DNA of 64,000 bases from positions 92,522,151 to 92,586,150 of the forward strand of contig NC_133120.1 in assembly GCF_033568475.1 (NCBI RefSeq), written 5' to 3'. Source of the DNA: Henckelia pumila (taxonomy: Eukaryota > Streptophyta > Magnoliopsida > Lamiales > Gesneriaceae). Position 1 is the first letter of the stretch. Each line of letters opens with the position of its first letter. Positions 34,474 through 46,505 of this stretch are shown here, piece after piece. Below the pieces are notes generated by a model, which was given only the letters and a program-made list of their open reading frames with translations, had not been told where the DNA came from and did not search any database. The position numbers and the translations under genes are program-made.

Positions 34474-35197
34474 TGTGATCTCCTTGGATGAGCTAGCTAA
34501 CTAGACGAGCTAACGAAACTCTTGCAACGGATGATGAGCTACTGCTGACCTGAAACCACGAACAAGAGTGTTAAGGGGGGCCGGAAGGTGTTCCGGCGTA
34601 TCTCCTCCGAAGCTCAAGTCAGATGCTAGGATAGCGAAATATAGTGAGTGGTGTGTGCACTCGAGTGAAATTAGAATACAAATAATGAAAGTGAGCCTGG
34701 TATTTATAGGAGAGGACTCCGGATTTGGCGCTTACCTTCCTTATCAGAAACCCGAGAATCCGGGATCGCAATCCCGAATATCTAGGCTGAGATCTTGCCC
34801 GAATCTTGTCCTACAAAGGAAATATTGATACATTTTATCTGAACTGAACCGCCATTACCAGGACACTATATTGCTGCCCTCTAGGGAGTAATAAGGAGAG
34901 TGGTGAATGAGTTGTCGCTGAACTCCTGAGCTCTCATAAACAACTGATCCTAATATCTTAGCCAAATTGCTAAGATTGCTGAGTCAAACTGCTAAGCTAG
35001 CCTCCTCATAGAATAAGGGTAAGCATGCTTTGTTAAGCTCCCGAGCTTCAATATTATCGAGCCGATCTTACAACTGATGCCCAGAACTCGACGACGAGTG
35101 AGCTTGGCCGAGCTCCCGAGCTCCCGAGCCGAGCAGGGCTGAACTATGTGATGAGGGAGGTTCGAGCTGATATCCTGTTAGGAAATAACTTCTTACA
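34474..35197 (-). repeat. Probable solo LTR or LTR fragment
   Basis: On the minus strand this stretch runs from TGTAAGAAG to GATCACA, with a TATA-like CTATAAATACC near 34703-34713 and a following leader, the usual order inside a gypsy LTR. Its base composition is much less AT-rich than its surroundings, with repeated CTCCCGAGC words near 35115-35140. No matching target duplication was found and no second copy is in the window, so the ends are uncertain. The ORF at 34568-34828 lies inside and is not credited. Confidence 0.4.
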
Positions 35198-35299
35198 AAT
35201 GTTTAAGAAGTACACACAAGACAATGAGTCAAGAAAACTTATGTTCACTACAATTTATGATCATAAAATTATAGTTCAAAGACTCAAGGTTGCTTTTTA

Positions 35300-36470
35300 A
35301 ATATTAAATTCAATGTGATATGATCTTTACAACATTTTTTTATAAAAAAGAGTACGAATAATCTTTAATTAAATATTTTATATGTTACAAGTCTAATTGA
35401 ATTTGTAGACGTTATTGCAAATAATGGTTGTAACAAATACTATAATTTTGTATAAATTAGACATTGAGGAAAATATATAATTTGATGTCATTACATATTT
35501 AATAAATAAAATTTAAGAAAAAAATATAATAAATAATACATAGTGTTGAAAAATTATTTTACCACTACTGATTTTGAGAAAATAATAATAATAAAGATAA
35601 TGCATTCTAAACTCTAAATTAAATTACAGCGTTTTTTTCTTTCTTTACATAACCATTTTTATTCTTTCATGATTTTTTCGTTTGCCATCCATTATTTAAT
35701 CTTAAAATAATTCTTGTGATTTTTTCTCTATCAATTATTTTTATTTTTATATCTTTATTTTTTGATTCTTTTGTTGGATCATGCTGAAATAATTCTTTGC
35801 AAGAGTATAAATAATTTCATTGTCTCCAATCTCCATTCTTGTGTTATTATCTTCTATTACTTGTAAGTCAATATCGTTAATAATCAATGTGTTATTGGAC
35901 GTTTTTTCTATTTTTAATTTCATGCTAAGTTGTTCAAAATCTACTATGCAATAATTTTTGTTGCTAAATTTTTGCTCGAATTTTGAATGCTTTTGATTAA
36001 AAATGTTAACATTTTGTCTTGTATTTCAACCATCTTATCCATTTTGAGAATAAATGTATATATTTTTTATTTTGTGTCTCTAAAATCTTGTAGTATATTG
36101 AAGTGATGTTATCCTATAAATAAAGAAGATTTATTAATAATTTGTAACAATATATAGGACCGATCGTTTGCTGCTTTATCAAAAGCTATAACTGGCGGTA
36201 ATAGTGCAACTCAAATCTTTTAAACCGCACAGCAGTCAAGCGTCATGGTTCGATTGTTTTACCCAGCAAGGACAATTATTGCATTCAACAATCTTCTTTG
36301 CACCCCTTGTAATCAATGAGAATCGAACTCATGACCTTAGCTCTGATACCAATTGTAGGACCGATCTCTTGTCACTTTACCAAAAGCTTACAGTTTCAAT
36401 GTTCATCACTTACAGTTATCGCTATTCTATAGCTATATATATTAACAGTTTAAAATAATACATTATCAAT
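35300..36470. repeat. R1 repeat, copy d
   Basis: Fourth R1 copy, beginning 'aaatattaaattcaatgtga'. Carries relic copy 4 (35735-36042, minus) and a TRIM-like segment (36120-36440) with an intact TGGTATCAGAGC on the minus strand (36340-36351) between two TAGGACCGATC-type repeats 200 nt apart. Confidence 0.7.
35735..36042 (-). pseudogene. Protein-coding relic, copy 4
   Basis: ATG at 36040-36042 followed by a sequence equivalent to copy 2 (MDKMVEIQD...), then broken by a one-base loss near 35946 before the IINDID core. Same family as copies 1-3. Confidence 0.4.
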
Positions 36471-36774
36471 AACTCATGTTATCCTATAGATATAATATTT
36501 AATATAGTTTTATTTTGGCACAATATTGATATTGATTCTTATGTAATTATTAACTCGAGTTTCCATCATTTGATTGATTAATATTGAGCAAGTATGACAT
36601 GTTTGGTACCATGCATTTGTTTTATTTTATTTCTTATGTATGTATGCTCTGAATCGATATGATTTATTATGTATTTGATAATAAGTGAGATATGTTAATC
36701 AAATTAAATAAAATATTCATTTTTAATGTTCTAATTTAATGTGTTAATTACTTGTTTTACAAGTATTGATTTAT

Positions 36775-36871
<97 letters not shown>

Positions 36872-37230
36872 ATTCTAAAACTTAATTTAAATTATTAATA
36901 AATATTTTTTACACTATATGTTGAATTTTTATCTCTTTCGCGATTTTTTTTCTATTTATCATGCATTATTTTTTCTCTATGAAAAATTTAATATTCTTAT
37001 CGTCTTTATTAATAGCAATTTATATCGTGGGTCTGACCAAACGCGAAGACCCACCCAGACCTGTTTGTGAACAAGTTTGGGCGAGTCTAAAATCGTACCT
37101 CCGGGGCAGGTTTAATACAAGGCTAAGTTTAGACTCCGTTCATTATCTTCCTTTTATTGAAGTGTTGTCGTTCTTTAAATAAAATATATTTTATAATAAT
37201 TGATAATATATATACTATTTGAAAGAAAAA
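36471..37230. repeat. R2 repeat, copy d, with a (TAA)n tract
   Basis: Contains a long AAT/TAA microsatellite at about 36776-36869 that is short or replaced by AAC repeats in sister copies, plus an open 73-codon ORF (36961-37182) equivalent to those in the other R2 copies. Confidence 0.65.
36776..36869. repeat. (TAA)n microsatellite
   Basis: About 31 uninterrupted AAT units. Confidence 0.9.
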
Positions 37231-37840
37231 CTATTACATGTTTAGTTATGGAATCAATATAATATTTAACATTGAAACTAATAAAAAATAATTTGAAATA
37301 TTTTCGAACAATATAACCCCAAAGTTTCAATATTTTTATCATTTATGGTCATCATTATTTTATATCTACATTAACAGTTTAGAATAAGACATTATCAATA
37401 ACTCATGTAAGTTTATAAATATAGTATTTAATGTAGTTTTGTCTTGTCACAATGTTGATATTGAAACATATACAATTATTACAATTAGTGTTTTCTATTG
37501 TTTTCTTGATTAATCATAATCAATTATGGTTTGTTTCGTATCTTGTCGTCTTATTTTCTAACTCATGTATGTATGCTTTCAAAAAATATTCTTTATTATG
37601 TATTTTCTAATAAGTGAGATAAGTTAATTAAATTAAATATTTATTTTGTAATTTCTTATCTTTAGTGTTGATTATTTATTTTGTGACTATTGATTTATGG
37701 AAAACAAATTTAATATAGATAATGCATTCTAAACCTTAATTTAAATTATTGCGCAATTATTTTTCCTTTTATATTCTGAATTTTTCTCTCTCAGTTTTTT
37801 TTTTCCATTTACCATCCGTTTTTTATTTCTCTATGAAAGA
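37231..37840. repeat. R4 repeat (inverted copy)
   Basis: Reverse-complement relative of 5031-5584, ending in 'ccatttaccatccgtttttt'. Confidence 0.6.
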
Positions 37841-38087
37841 ATCAATTATTAACTCAAGTTTCCATCATTTGGTTGATTAATATTGGGCAAGTATGATATG
37901 TTTGGTACCATGCATTTGTTTTATTTTCTCTCTTATGTATGTATGCTCTGAATCGATATGATTTATTATGTATTTTCTAATAAGTGAGATATGTTAATCA
38001 AATGAAATAAAATATTTATTTTGTAATGTTCTAATTTATGTATTAATTACTATTTTTACGAGTATTGAGTTATGTAATAATAATAAT

Positions 38088-38118
<31 letters not shown>

Positions 38119-38500
38119 TATATAATGCATTCTAAACCTTAATTTAAATTATTAATAAATAGTTTTCCTCTATATGTTGAATTTTTATCTATTTCACGAT
38201 TTTTTTCCATGTATCATGCATTATTTTTTCTCTATGAAAAAATTAATATTCTTATCATTTTTATTAATAGCAATTTCTATAGTGGGTCTGGACAAACGCG
38301 AAGACCCACGCGGACCTGTTTGTGAACACGTTTGGGCGAGTCTAAACTTGTCTTTTTTTCACAGGTTTAATACAGGGCTAAGTTTAGAACCGGTCCATTA
38401 TAATCCCTTTATTGAAGTGTTGTCGTTCTTTAAATAAAGTATATTTTATAATAATTGGTAATATATATACTATTTGAAACAAAAACTACATGTTTAGTTA
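37841..38500. repeat. R2 repeat, copy e, with (AAC)n tract and 87-codon ORF
   Basis: Carries an (AAC)n tract at about 38089-38117 where copy d has (TAA)n, and an ORF at 38174-38437 (+) that includes the conserved MKKLIFLSFLLIAISIVGL start. Confidence 0.6.
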
Positions 38501-39080
38501 TGGAATCAATATAATCTTTAACACTGCAACTAATAAAAAAATTTACAATATTTTCGAACAATGTAACCCCCGAGTTTCAATAATTTTTTTCATTTATGGT
38601 CATCATTATTTTATATCTACATTAACAGTTTAGAATAAGACATTATCAATAACTCATGTAAGATTATAAATATAATATTTAATGTAGTTTTACCTTATCA
38701 CAATATTGGTATTGAAACCTATGCAATCATTACAGCTAGTGTTTTCTATTTTTTTTATTCTTGTGCAATTATGGTCTGTTTCTTATCATGAATTCGTCTT
38801 ATTTTCTAACTCATGTATGTATGTTTTCAAGCAATATTATTTATTTTGTATTTGTTAATAAGTGAGATAAGTTAATTAAATTAAATATTTATTTTGTAAT
38901 TTCTTATCTTACGTGTTGATTATTTATTTTGTGACTATTGATTTATGAAAAACAAATGTAATATAGATAATGCATTCTAAACCTTAATTTAAATTATTGC
39001 GCAATTATTTTTTCCTTTTATATTTTGAAATTTTCCCTCTCACTTTTTTTTCCATTTACCATCCGTTTTTTATTTCTCTA
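38501..39080. repeat. R4 repeat (inverted copy 2)
   Basis: Second inverted R4 copy, next to the inverted R5 block. 37841-39515 therefore mirrors 32290-30400. Confidence 0.6.
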
Positions 39081-39515
39081 TGAAAGAATCAATATACACA
39101 TTATCTTAATAGAATTTTTGTGATGATGACTTTTTCTATCAATCATTTACATTTTAATATCGTTATTATTTTATTTTTTCGTTGGACATACTTTTTTTAT
39201 TACTAAAATTTTTTAGTTACCTGAATGACAATAATTTCATTGTTCCCAACTACATTTTGGTATGTATCGTCTTTTATTACTTGTATGTCAATATCGTTAA
39301 TGATTGATGTAATTGTTGGACATCCCCTTTTCTTTTTAATTTATTGTTTTTCAAAATCTAATTATCTCATTTTGCTTATAATGTTTTCGTTGCCGAAATT
39401 TTTGATTGAATTTTCAATGTCATTGGTTAAAAACGTTTACATTTCATCTTTTATTTCAACTTTTTTTTATATTTTGAGAGTAAATGCATATTCTTATTTA
39501 TTTTGGTGTATTTAA
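39081..39515. repeat. R5 repeat (inverted), with relic copy 6
   Basis: Reverse-complement relative of 30681-31130. On the minus strand it encodes a decayed version of the IINDID peptide family (about 39230-39475, core near 39295). Confidence 0.5.
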
Positions 39516-39721
39516 TATTCCTTCATTAATTGTAAGACTATCTCATAATGTTTTTAATGGTTTTAGCTTTTATGCGGAGGAAAATTAGTTAACTTTTTTT
39601 AATTTCAACTTTTGTATATATGATATGTATGTGTTGGTGTATTTTTTATTTATTATTTTAGATAAAAACTTGACTCTACTTGAATTGATTTATTTCAACA
39701 TGAGTGTATAATTTAATTAAC

Positions 39722-39767
<46 letters not shown>

Positions 39768-40200
39768 CTTTAAAAATCTAATATTTTTTATATTTAAATA
39801 TAAACTCGTGAGATAATTATTTATCTCAATAGGTCCTTACACAAATTAAAATATATAAGAGTTTTTTAAAAAATACGTTTATCCAGTCTACAAAAAAATA
39901 AAAATAAAATATCTAGTGTTTCAATCTCTTAGTATTTAATTAAGATTTTTGTTGAATTTTTTTAAAAATATTTGTGTAAAAATATATTCACTTTATCTAC
40001 AAGAAAATAGAAAATAAAGTATTTTTGTATTTCAATTTTTTTGGAAACTGAATCCTTATTATCTAATATGTACACACTTTGTCAATTTTGATCTTATCAT
40101 TTATCTACAAGAAAATAGAAAATAAAGTATTTTCGTATTTCAATTTTTTTGGAAACTGAATCCTTATCTAATATGCACACACTTTGTCAATTTTAACCTT
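39516..40200. repeat. R3 repeat, copy d, with an internal ~100-bp tandem duplication
   Basis: Matches the R3 unit at 1960-2660. The segment 'ctacaagaaaatagaaaata' to 'cacactttgtcaatttt' occurs twice in a row (about 39990-40090 and 40100-40195). An AT run lies at 39725-39762. Confidence 0.65.
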
Positions 40201-40472
40201 ATCATAATAATCAATTTTACATATAATATAAATATTGATTTATGTTTATGCCATAACTAAAATGTTGTTTTTACTTTCATAACCCTATATATTTTTATAT
40301 GGTTTTGCTTATAGTGTAAATAAAAGGACAAAGTTGTTATTTCACAATTTTAAAACTTTGACCTTTTATTCACACTTTTAAATAGGTATATATTTGCTTA
40401 TAGTGTAAATAAAAGGACAAAGTTGTTATTTCACAATTTTAAAACTTTGACCTTTTATTCACACTTTTAAAT

Positions 40473-40480
<8 letters not shown>
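40201..40480. repeat. Link sequence with 84-bp tandem duplication
   Basis: A stretch from 'gcttatagtgtaaataaaag' to 'acttttaaataggtatatat' is present twice, about 40309-40393 and 40394-40478. It is related to 3501-3673 but lacks the Helitron-like end. Confidence 0.7.

Positions 40481-40533
<53 letters not shown>
40477..40533. repeat. (AT)n microsatellite
   Basis: About 28 AT units; the ORF reading YIYIYI on the minus strand is an artefact of it. Confidence 0.9.
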
Positions 40534-40534
<1 letters not shown>

Positions 40535-41159
40535 AAATGATAAAAATTAATGTTATGGAAAGAAGCTGGATTTGATGCAAAACTCCTCTTGTTTTTCTTT
40601 CTTTTTCTCCCCAAATCGATCAAGTTCAACATATTGATTTGGACGCGATCGTTAAACAAAATAATGTATGAAAGAAACATTTGAAACATTGTGCTGTTAC
40701 ACTACAACATTATTTGGAAAAAGTAAATCTTATGTGAGGCAACCTCGTGACTATAAATTTATGAGACGGATCAACTCAATTCATATTCAGAACAAAAAAT
40801 AATATTTTTGACATATAAAATTACATTTTATGAGTCGAGTTGAATAGAAAATTTATTTGACAAAAAATGACCTGAGAGAATAGAAATCTTTTCCGTTTGA
40901 AAAATAGTCGAGAAAAATTGAGTAGAGCCATATATCATGACGTGCATGAAACATCAGGAAATACACAAATAATTAATTCACACCATGGTCACATTTTCCT
41001 CAAGAGGGCTGAGATATCAAACACTTCACGATCTGCGCGACACCGATAGCGGAGTACATTGTTGGCGAAAGCATTCATAACAAGGCATTCCAACAGACCT
41101 ATTTTTTTTTTTTTTTGGTTGCAGCTCCATAATCCATATATAATATACCTGTTTCCAGT
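40534..41159. other. Low-copy spacer, no gene seen
   Basis: No long ORF and no repeat family recognised within the window. A poly(T) run is at about 41102-41116. Confidence 0.5.
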
Positions 41160-41895
41160 CAACGATGACATAATTTTTAGAACAAAACAAGTAAACAACA
41201 TACATAATTTTTAAAATAAAAACAAAAAGCGTATAATTATTGTAATATGTCACCCATCTGATCATGTGGATGAGTTCATCATGAGTTGAGAGTGATCTCT
41301 CATCTAACACATATATAGTGACATAACGGGCCATATGATGAAATTGTGTTAACTAAAAAATGAGACAAACATGAATGGATAAAAAATTATCACTCATATC
41401 ACTCTCTTCTAGTGTACCAAATATTATCTTAAGCCATAAGTTGACTTTTAAAATTTTCAAAACTAAATCCAAATTGCGGGCGCTGGTTAAATTTGCGAGC
41501 AAGTAAGTCACCCGCAAAAGATCAACTGTTGAAGTTATTTGATTACTCTATTTATAAGTACTATGACAAAGATGTAATGATTAACTACGAAATGCGATAG
41601 CCGTGGTCAACGGGAGGCCTAGTGGTTGCACTCGTAATCACTCAACTTTGTCTTATTTGTTGTATTATATTCTCAAAATTTGCAATGTTAGTTTATTTCT
41701 AAATGATTTATCGATGCCGCCTCCTCGTCCAATAAAAAATCATTTTGATCTTCTTTAATTGAATTTCCTGACCCCGTCCCTAAAGTTTATTTATTGCTAC
41801 CTTATAATTTATTTATAGTTTAGGCGACAATGAAGCAGAAACAAATTTGGACATTATTGTCATAAGAACTTGATAGATTTAAATAAATCAAGTGA
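41160..41895. repeat. Local duplication D1, left copy
   Basis: Matches 63405-63990 in the same orientation, including 'acaaaacaa..acatacataat', 'gtgatctctcat', 'aatgattaactac.aaatgc' and 'agaacttgatagattt'. The copies differ by many indels, so the duplication is old. No ORF is conserved between them. Confidence 0.65.
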
Positions 41896-42186
41896 TTTTT
41901 GAGAACGAATAGGAAACGAATGTTACAGCGAATATCAGATCACATCCAAAATTAATTCTCTTTTGTTATCAGCTAAATGCGTTGAATTTCTCTTTGAATA
42001 TATCATATATGCACGTAATCTGGTCTTCAAGTCAATGTTATTTTATTACGTTTTTTTAACAGAATGTTATTTTATCACGTTAGTTAGTTACATACGTCGA
42101 ATTTATAGTTTAATGTGATTGTTGGGTTTATTTTATTTTGCCTAATTTAGGTAATAATAATACATGTATTAAATGTATTTTTTTTT

Positions 42187-42400
42187 GTGACGTGGGAACC
42201 CGCAGCCGCTACCTTCGGTGTGCACTGGGTAAACCCCCAGACTAACGCAATAGTGTGCAAACTACGTTAGCCAGGTAAACCACACCAGGCAAGCCCTGTG
42301 TGACAGTCTAGTCCAAGAAGGTGTTAGTAGGGGAAATCGAACTCCTGACCTCTGGCCAAGAGTTCACCTACTCCACCAATTTGGACACCCCCTTAAGGGC
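42187..42400 (-). mobile_element. tRNA-derived SINE 1
   Basis: On the minus strand the 5' part has an A box (TGGTGGAGTAGG, complement at 42367-42378) and a B box (AGTTCGATTTCC, complement at 42332-42343) with tRNA-like spacing. An unrelated body follows, ending in an A-rich tail that merges with the target site. A perfect 16-bp target duplication, ATTAAATGTATTTTTT, lies at 42168-42186 (within the T run) and 42401-42416. Length about 214 bp, typical of plant SINEs; it resembles the Au SINE group, which is an inference from the overall pattern. Confidence 0.8.
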
Positions 42401-42416
42401 ATTAAATGTATTTTTT

Positions 42417-42720
42417 AAGATCATATCACGTGTGTATGTGAATGGGATCGTGAATTTAATTATGATTTTGAATTTCATTATATGGCAGATACGCACGCTA
42501 ACGAGTTTGTGGACTATTTTATTAATGCTATTTGAATTTTTCTTTCACCATATGAGGAGGCTTGCAAAATTTTGACCAATATTGGAAAAGGGATATCAAT
42601 GTCAGTATATATATCTGTGTATTTTAAATAAGCAACGTAATACAAAATTTAATTTGTTTATAGAAAACTTTTAAGTAATTTTCTAGATTTTAACTTGTTA
42701 AGAAAATCTTCATAATCATT
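42417..42720. repeat. Local duplication D2, left copy
   Basis: Segment with 'ttgaatttttctttcaccat', 'ggcttgcaaaattttgacca' and 'atatcaatgtcagtatat' also found at 48060-48440, in the same orientation. The right copy contains a MITE that is absent here. Confidence 0.7.
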
Positions 42721-43187
42721 TATATTTAGATGTTGCAAACACTGTCTAAGTGTTAGATTGTGAATTCATTATCAATGAGGATTGCATTTTTACATAAATA
42801 CAATTTTGTTTTAAAATATAATGTGGAATAAGAAATATGAATATATTGTTCTAAATATATTTTAATTATAGATAATTATCTTTAACTAGATAAATTTGGA
42901 AGATTTGTGATAATGATAAATATATCAACATAATATATGTAAAGATTTGTATTATATTATTTCCTACTATAAATAGGGGTGATTGAGTTTAATGAAAATT
43001 GCACCTGAGTATTGACTCAAATGATTCTCTCTCCTCTCATTAATTTTCTCTACTTCTATTGGAATAACACGTGTTGTCAATACTCAATTTTATGAGAGAT
43101 ATTCATTGGTGGTCTAGAATTAGCACGATGAAAATAAATGATATATTGGTGCCCATGAACTATCATGAATATGTTGATAACTATAAA
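42721..43187. other. AT-rich spacer, no gene seen
   Basis: No ORF of note. Includes 'cctactataaataggggtga', a plant-type TATA context, with no credible downstream gene. Confidence 0.5.
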
Positions 43188-44614
43188 TGTTAGGATCGGT
43201 TTAGGGGGTATTAATACTGCTAAACTGATACTCCGCCTGGTCACTGTAGCATTTTACCCTCCTATTTTAAAAAATTTTGAGATCAGTTGAGATTGGCCAA
43301 CCTAGCTCTTTCTTTCTCCTGTGTCAATGTTGATTGGCAAACAAAGTATGTGCGGAAGATGCTAACCAACAGATTAGAACTTGATTCAAATGACTAAGTA
43401 GTTTTGTGAGTGTGTGTTCGTGTGTGTGTGTGTGTGTGAGATTTGAGAATGGTATACTGAAAGTAGAATAACAAAAGTTGTTTCTGGATGTTCGAAGTTT
43501 TTCAATACCCCTACATCACCCCTTCTTCCACATCGGAAGGATTCACTTTGGAAGACTTTGACTATTACAAGTAATTTGCAACAGCCCGATCCAAGATTAG
43601 GACTTACACACGCAGCCAATCCTAGAACTCCTAGAAACAAGAACACATTCATCGACTGTTTTTTTATACAACGAGGTTTGCAACACCTCAACCGATATTT
43701 CTGTTACAACTCAACACCTTGCACAATATGATCCTAAACGTGATCAAATAAAGCTTTCGACGTGTGCTTGATTAGTTTGTTGTGACACCCTTGAATTTTT
43801 TTTTTCTTTTGTATTCTCGAGAATGTTGACAAAAAGAGTATTTTCAATAAATCATTGGATCCCAATACCTTTTGATTCTCTTGATCTTCTATTTATATGT
43901 TCTATTTCAACGGATCTATTTCAAATTCAAATAATTTGTCGTTTGCTTGTCTCTTCTGAAACATTCTCTCTGATAGTAGTAAACTGGTTCTGTGTCTGCA
44001 GTTTTGCGTCATCAGCTCTGTACGGAAAACCTTATCCGCTTTGCGGTGGTAAACTGATGTGATGAGTAAGATGTTTTTCAATCGATCAGTTTAGTAGCTC
44101 CGCCTATCATCAGTTTAGTTTATGTTTCCATATGATCGATTTTAGCTCTGTTTTTGTAATATCAGTTTAATGTTCTTCTTCTCTTCACATGTTTAGTATC
44201 TTTGTTGAATTGAGTCAATATCAAAACTTAGATTTCTCAAAAATTTCCTCCTTTTCGATAATTGACGAGATCTTTATGCTTTCTCACATTTTTTATTACA
44301 CTATGAACATAACAACGCCTTTCTTCGTAATATCAGTTTGGTCCATGGCATTAGTCTAGTCAGATTGGTGTTCTTCTTATTCTTCAGATCTTCTGTTTGC
44401 ACTTGTCTTCTAGTGATCAGTTTGGCCTTTTACTTCAAAGGCGTCAGTTTGATTCGTGACTTTCTGAAGTCGTCCTTTTAAAGAATAAGTCCTGACTCTT
44501 CAATGTATCTTTAGTTTGGTTCAATAGTCCACTCAGCTTAGCTCGGAACCCTCAGTTTACTTGACTGTATTGGTTTGATAAACACCCAAGCATAGATATT
44601 TCTATTTTTCAACA
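43188..44614 (-). mobile_element. Copia-like LTR, minus strand
   Basis: On the minus strand the stretch begins TGTTGAAAAATAGAAATATC (44614 downwards) and ends CCGATCCTAACA at 43188, so it has TG...CA ends of 1427 bp. Just upstream on that strand is an A/G-leaning stretch (caccaaaaatggcaaaat, 44615-44632) where a polypurine tract would lie. Copia-type (SIRE/Tork-like) LTRs often start TGTTG after such a tract. The partner LTR is missing. A (GT)n tract is at 43412-43438, and CAGTTTRGT-like words recur through 44000-44580. Confidence 0.5.
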
Positions 44615-45180
44615 ATTTTGCCATTTTTGGTGTATTTTCACACTTGGTAATTTTTTCTACGTTTTTCCGTAACCTTGATGTCACTTGATGTTTCTTGATA
44701 ATGCTGATGTTTCTCTTTTTCTTGAGGTGGTCATGATATTTCTATTTTTATGAACATTTACTGAATAAGTTGATCATATCTTCTGTCAATATTTTAATGA
44801 ATCTTTTGCTTCCTGCAGCAGCTTTCTTTTTTCTTGGGATTAGCTGCTGTCTTTATTGCTCTTACATGTACCTTGCATTGTCATTAAAGAATAAGCGCGA
44901 TGTGAGGACTAGAAAATGTTCTCATCGTTTATTTATAGTGAGCACTTCCAAATTATCTTGGACAATCAGAAATGGAAGTCCTGAAGCGTATTTTTGAAGA
45001 TGAAGTCATAACAAAAGTTCATCTACTGAGAGCTAGAATAAACCGTCTATGGGTAGTTTTTACTGCTATCCTAGAAAGATACATTATAACCTAGACAAGT
45101 ACTACCAAAACCAACACCACTCCCAGATTTTAACCATCGCCAGTTTGGTTGATAGACTTATTCCTTTTTATTAGTTCTGA
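44615..45180 (-). mobile_element. Internal remnant of the Copia-like element
   Basis: Sequence between the LTR and the D3 duplication, of similar base composition to the LTR. No recognisable pol motif remains in any frame; the 75-codon plus-strand ORF at 44770-44997 has a hydrophobic start but no other support. Confidence 0.35.
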
Positions 45181-45336
45181 AGAACATATATATTAAAGGT
45201 GTGTGCCTGTATTTATTGTTTCACACAGTCTTGATCATCGAGATATATATGTTTGTTGGATATTTTTCATCAACTTAAATAAATATCATTTATGTATGTG
45301 ATCCACAACAAATGGGATTATGAATTTATTATGATT
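45181..45336. repeat. Local duplication D3: copy of the region upstream of the cysteine-rich peptide gene
   Basis: 'ggtgtgtgcctgtatttatt', 'cacagtcttgatcatcgaga' and 'gggattatgaatttattatg' parallel 47965-48110, which contains the TATA box of the gene at 47632-47907. The coding part is not present next to this copy; the Copia-like remnant lies where it would be. Confidence 0.6.
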
Positions 45337-45344
45337 TTGACCAC

Positions 45345-45562
45345 ATGTGCATAAGCGAGTTGGTAAGGCCTGAGGTGACGTGAGAAGTAATTCTCCAGCA
45401 TTGCGGGTTCAATTCCTGTGTAGAGCATATTCTCTGCTGAAATATTGTGGGGTATGCTCTGCGCGTTGACCATGTTGCTCCCTCCCTCAGGTCCCTGTCG
45501 TTTGTGTACATCCCTCGATTTAACTTTCTCATGAGCCAATGAGTCTGCCTCTTGTTACATAA
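45345..45562 (+). mobile_element. tRNA-derived SINE 2
   Basis: A box TAAGCGAGTTGGTAAGG (45351-45367) and B box GGTTCAATTCC (45406-45416) mark a tRNA-like head, followed by a non-tRNA body. Candidate target duplications are TTGACCAC (45337-45344) and TTGGCCAC (45563-45570), one mismatch. Length 218 bp. It is inserted in the D3 copy. Two overlapping minus-strand ORFs here are artefacts. Confidence 0.6.
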
Positions 45563-45570
45563 TTGGCCAC

Positions 45571-46505
45571 CAAGATGACTATATAATTTTTTCCATTTTT
45601 ATTTTTTAAATATTATTTAAAATGTTTGTCAATCAATTAGTATCAGACGACGAAGAAGAGAATATATATGTCATTAGTTTTGAGTATGAATCGGATGCAT
45701 TATGTAGATGAATTATTGAAAAAAATATGTGAATGAGTACAAAAAAATTAATATTTAGTTGAGATCATTATACTAGTTTTTTTTTTGTCATGTATCATTC
45801 TGTTCCTTTCATAATTTCATTCCAAATAGCCCACTTCAAGATTGGCCAGAACACTGTAGGTTGTTAACAATACACTATTTTTTTTAATGGAGTTGGCGAA
45901 TATCCCAAATTGACGACCCTATTACCAAACTATGTCCATACACGATTTGTAATACGATAGGAATTAAATCAACTTTGAAATGAAGTTAGAATGAGAATTG
46001 AATAGTATTTATATTTCATTTCAATTACAGATAAACGAAAACAATGAAAAAAAAATTGATGGAAATTATTTTTAAAAATCAAATATTTATTAACCAAAAA
46101 TGAAAAGATAATAGCTACACAAATGTATTTTCTTATTATTATTATTAAATAATAATATTATTATAAAATTATTGTGTTTAGTTTAATAATCTAAACTTAT
46201 ATATTAATAAGATTATTTTTTATAAATATTATTTTTTTAAAAAATAATAAAAATATATTATTATTATTATAATAATAAAAATTAATGATATAATAATTAT
46301 TTTTAATAATATCAATTATAATAGTAAATAATTATAATTTAATTTTTTAATCTAAATATATAATAAATAAATATAATGTTTAAATTAAAATTTTATAAAT
46401 ACTAATAATGATTGACAAATAAATAAATCAACATACTAATAATTATTAATACGTGATAATAATAATTTATTATATAATAAAAATAATTATATAATAATTT
46501 GTTGC
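45571..46505. other. Very AT-rich spacer, no gene seen
   Basis: Dominated by A/T runs and ATT/AAT words, especially 46130-46500. No ORF or repeat family recognised. Confidence 0.6.

Noticed and set aside
34568..34828. 86-codon ORF with moderate composition
   Set aside because: Falls inside a probable LTR, on the strand opposite to its TATA-like signal, with no domain.
36340..36351. GCTCTGATACCA as the end of an initiator tRNA-Met gene
   Set aside because: No tRNA cloverleaf or A and B boxes precede it; it is better read as a primer-site motif on the minus strand.
40459..40689. Minus-strand ORF with a long YIYIYI tract
   Set aside because: Product of the (AT)n microsatellite at 40477-40533.
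41589..41640. Possible third SINE ('gggaggcctagtggttgcac')
   Set aside because: A weak A-box-like stretch only; no B box at proper distance and no target duplication.
43823..44997. Plus-strand ORFs with signal-like hydrophobic starts (43823-44062, 44770-44997)
   Set aside because: They lie in the Copia-like LTR and its internal remnant, with no homologous feature or promoter.
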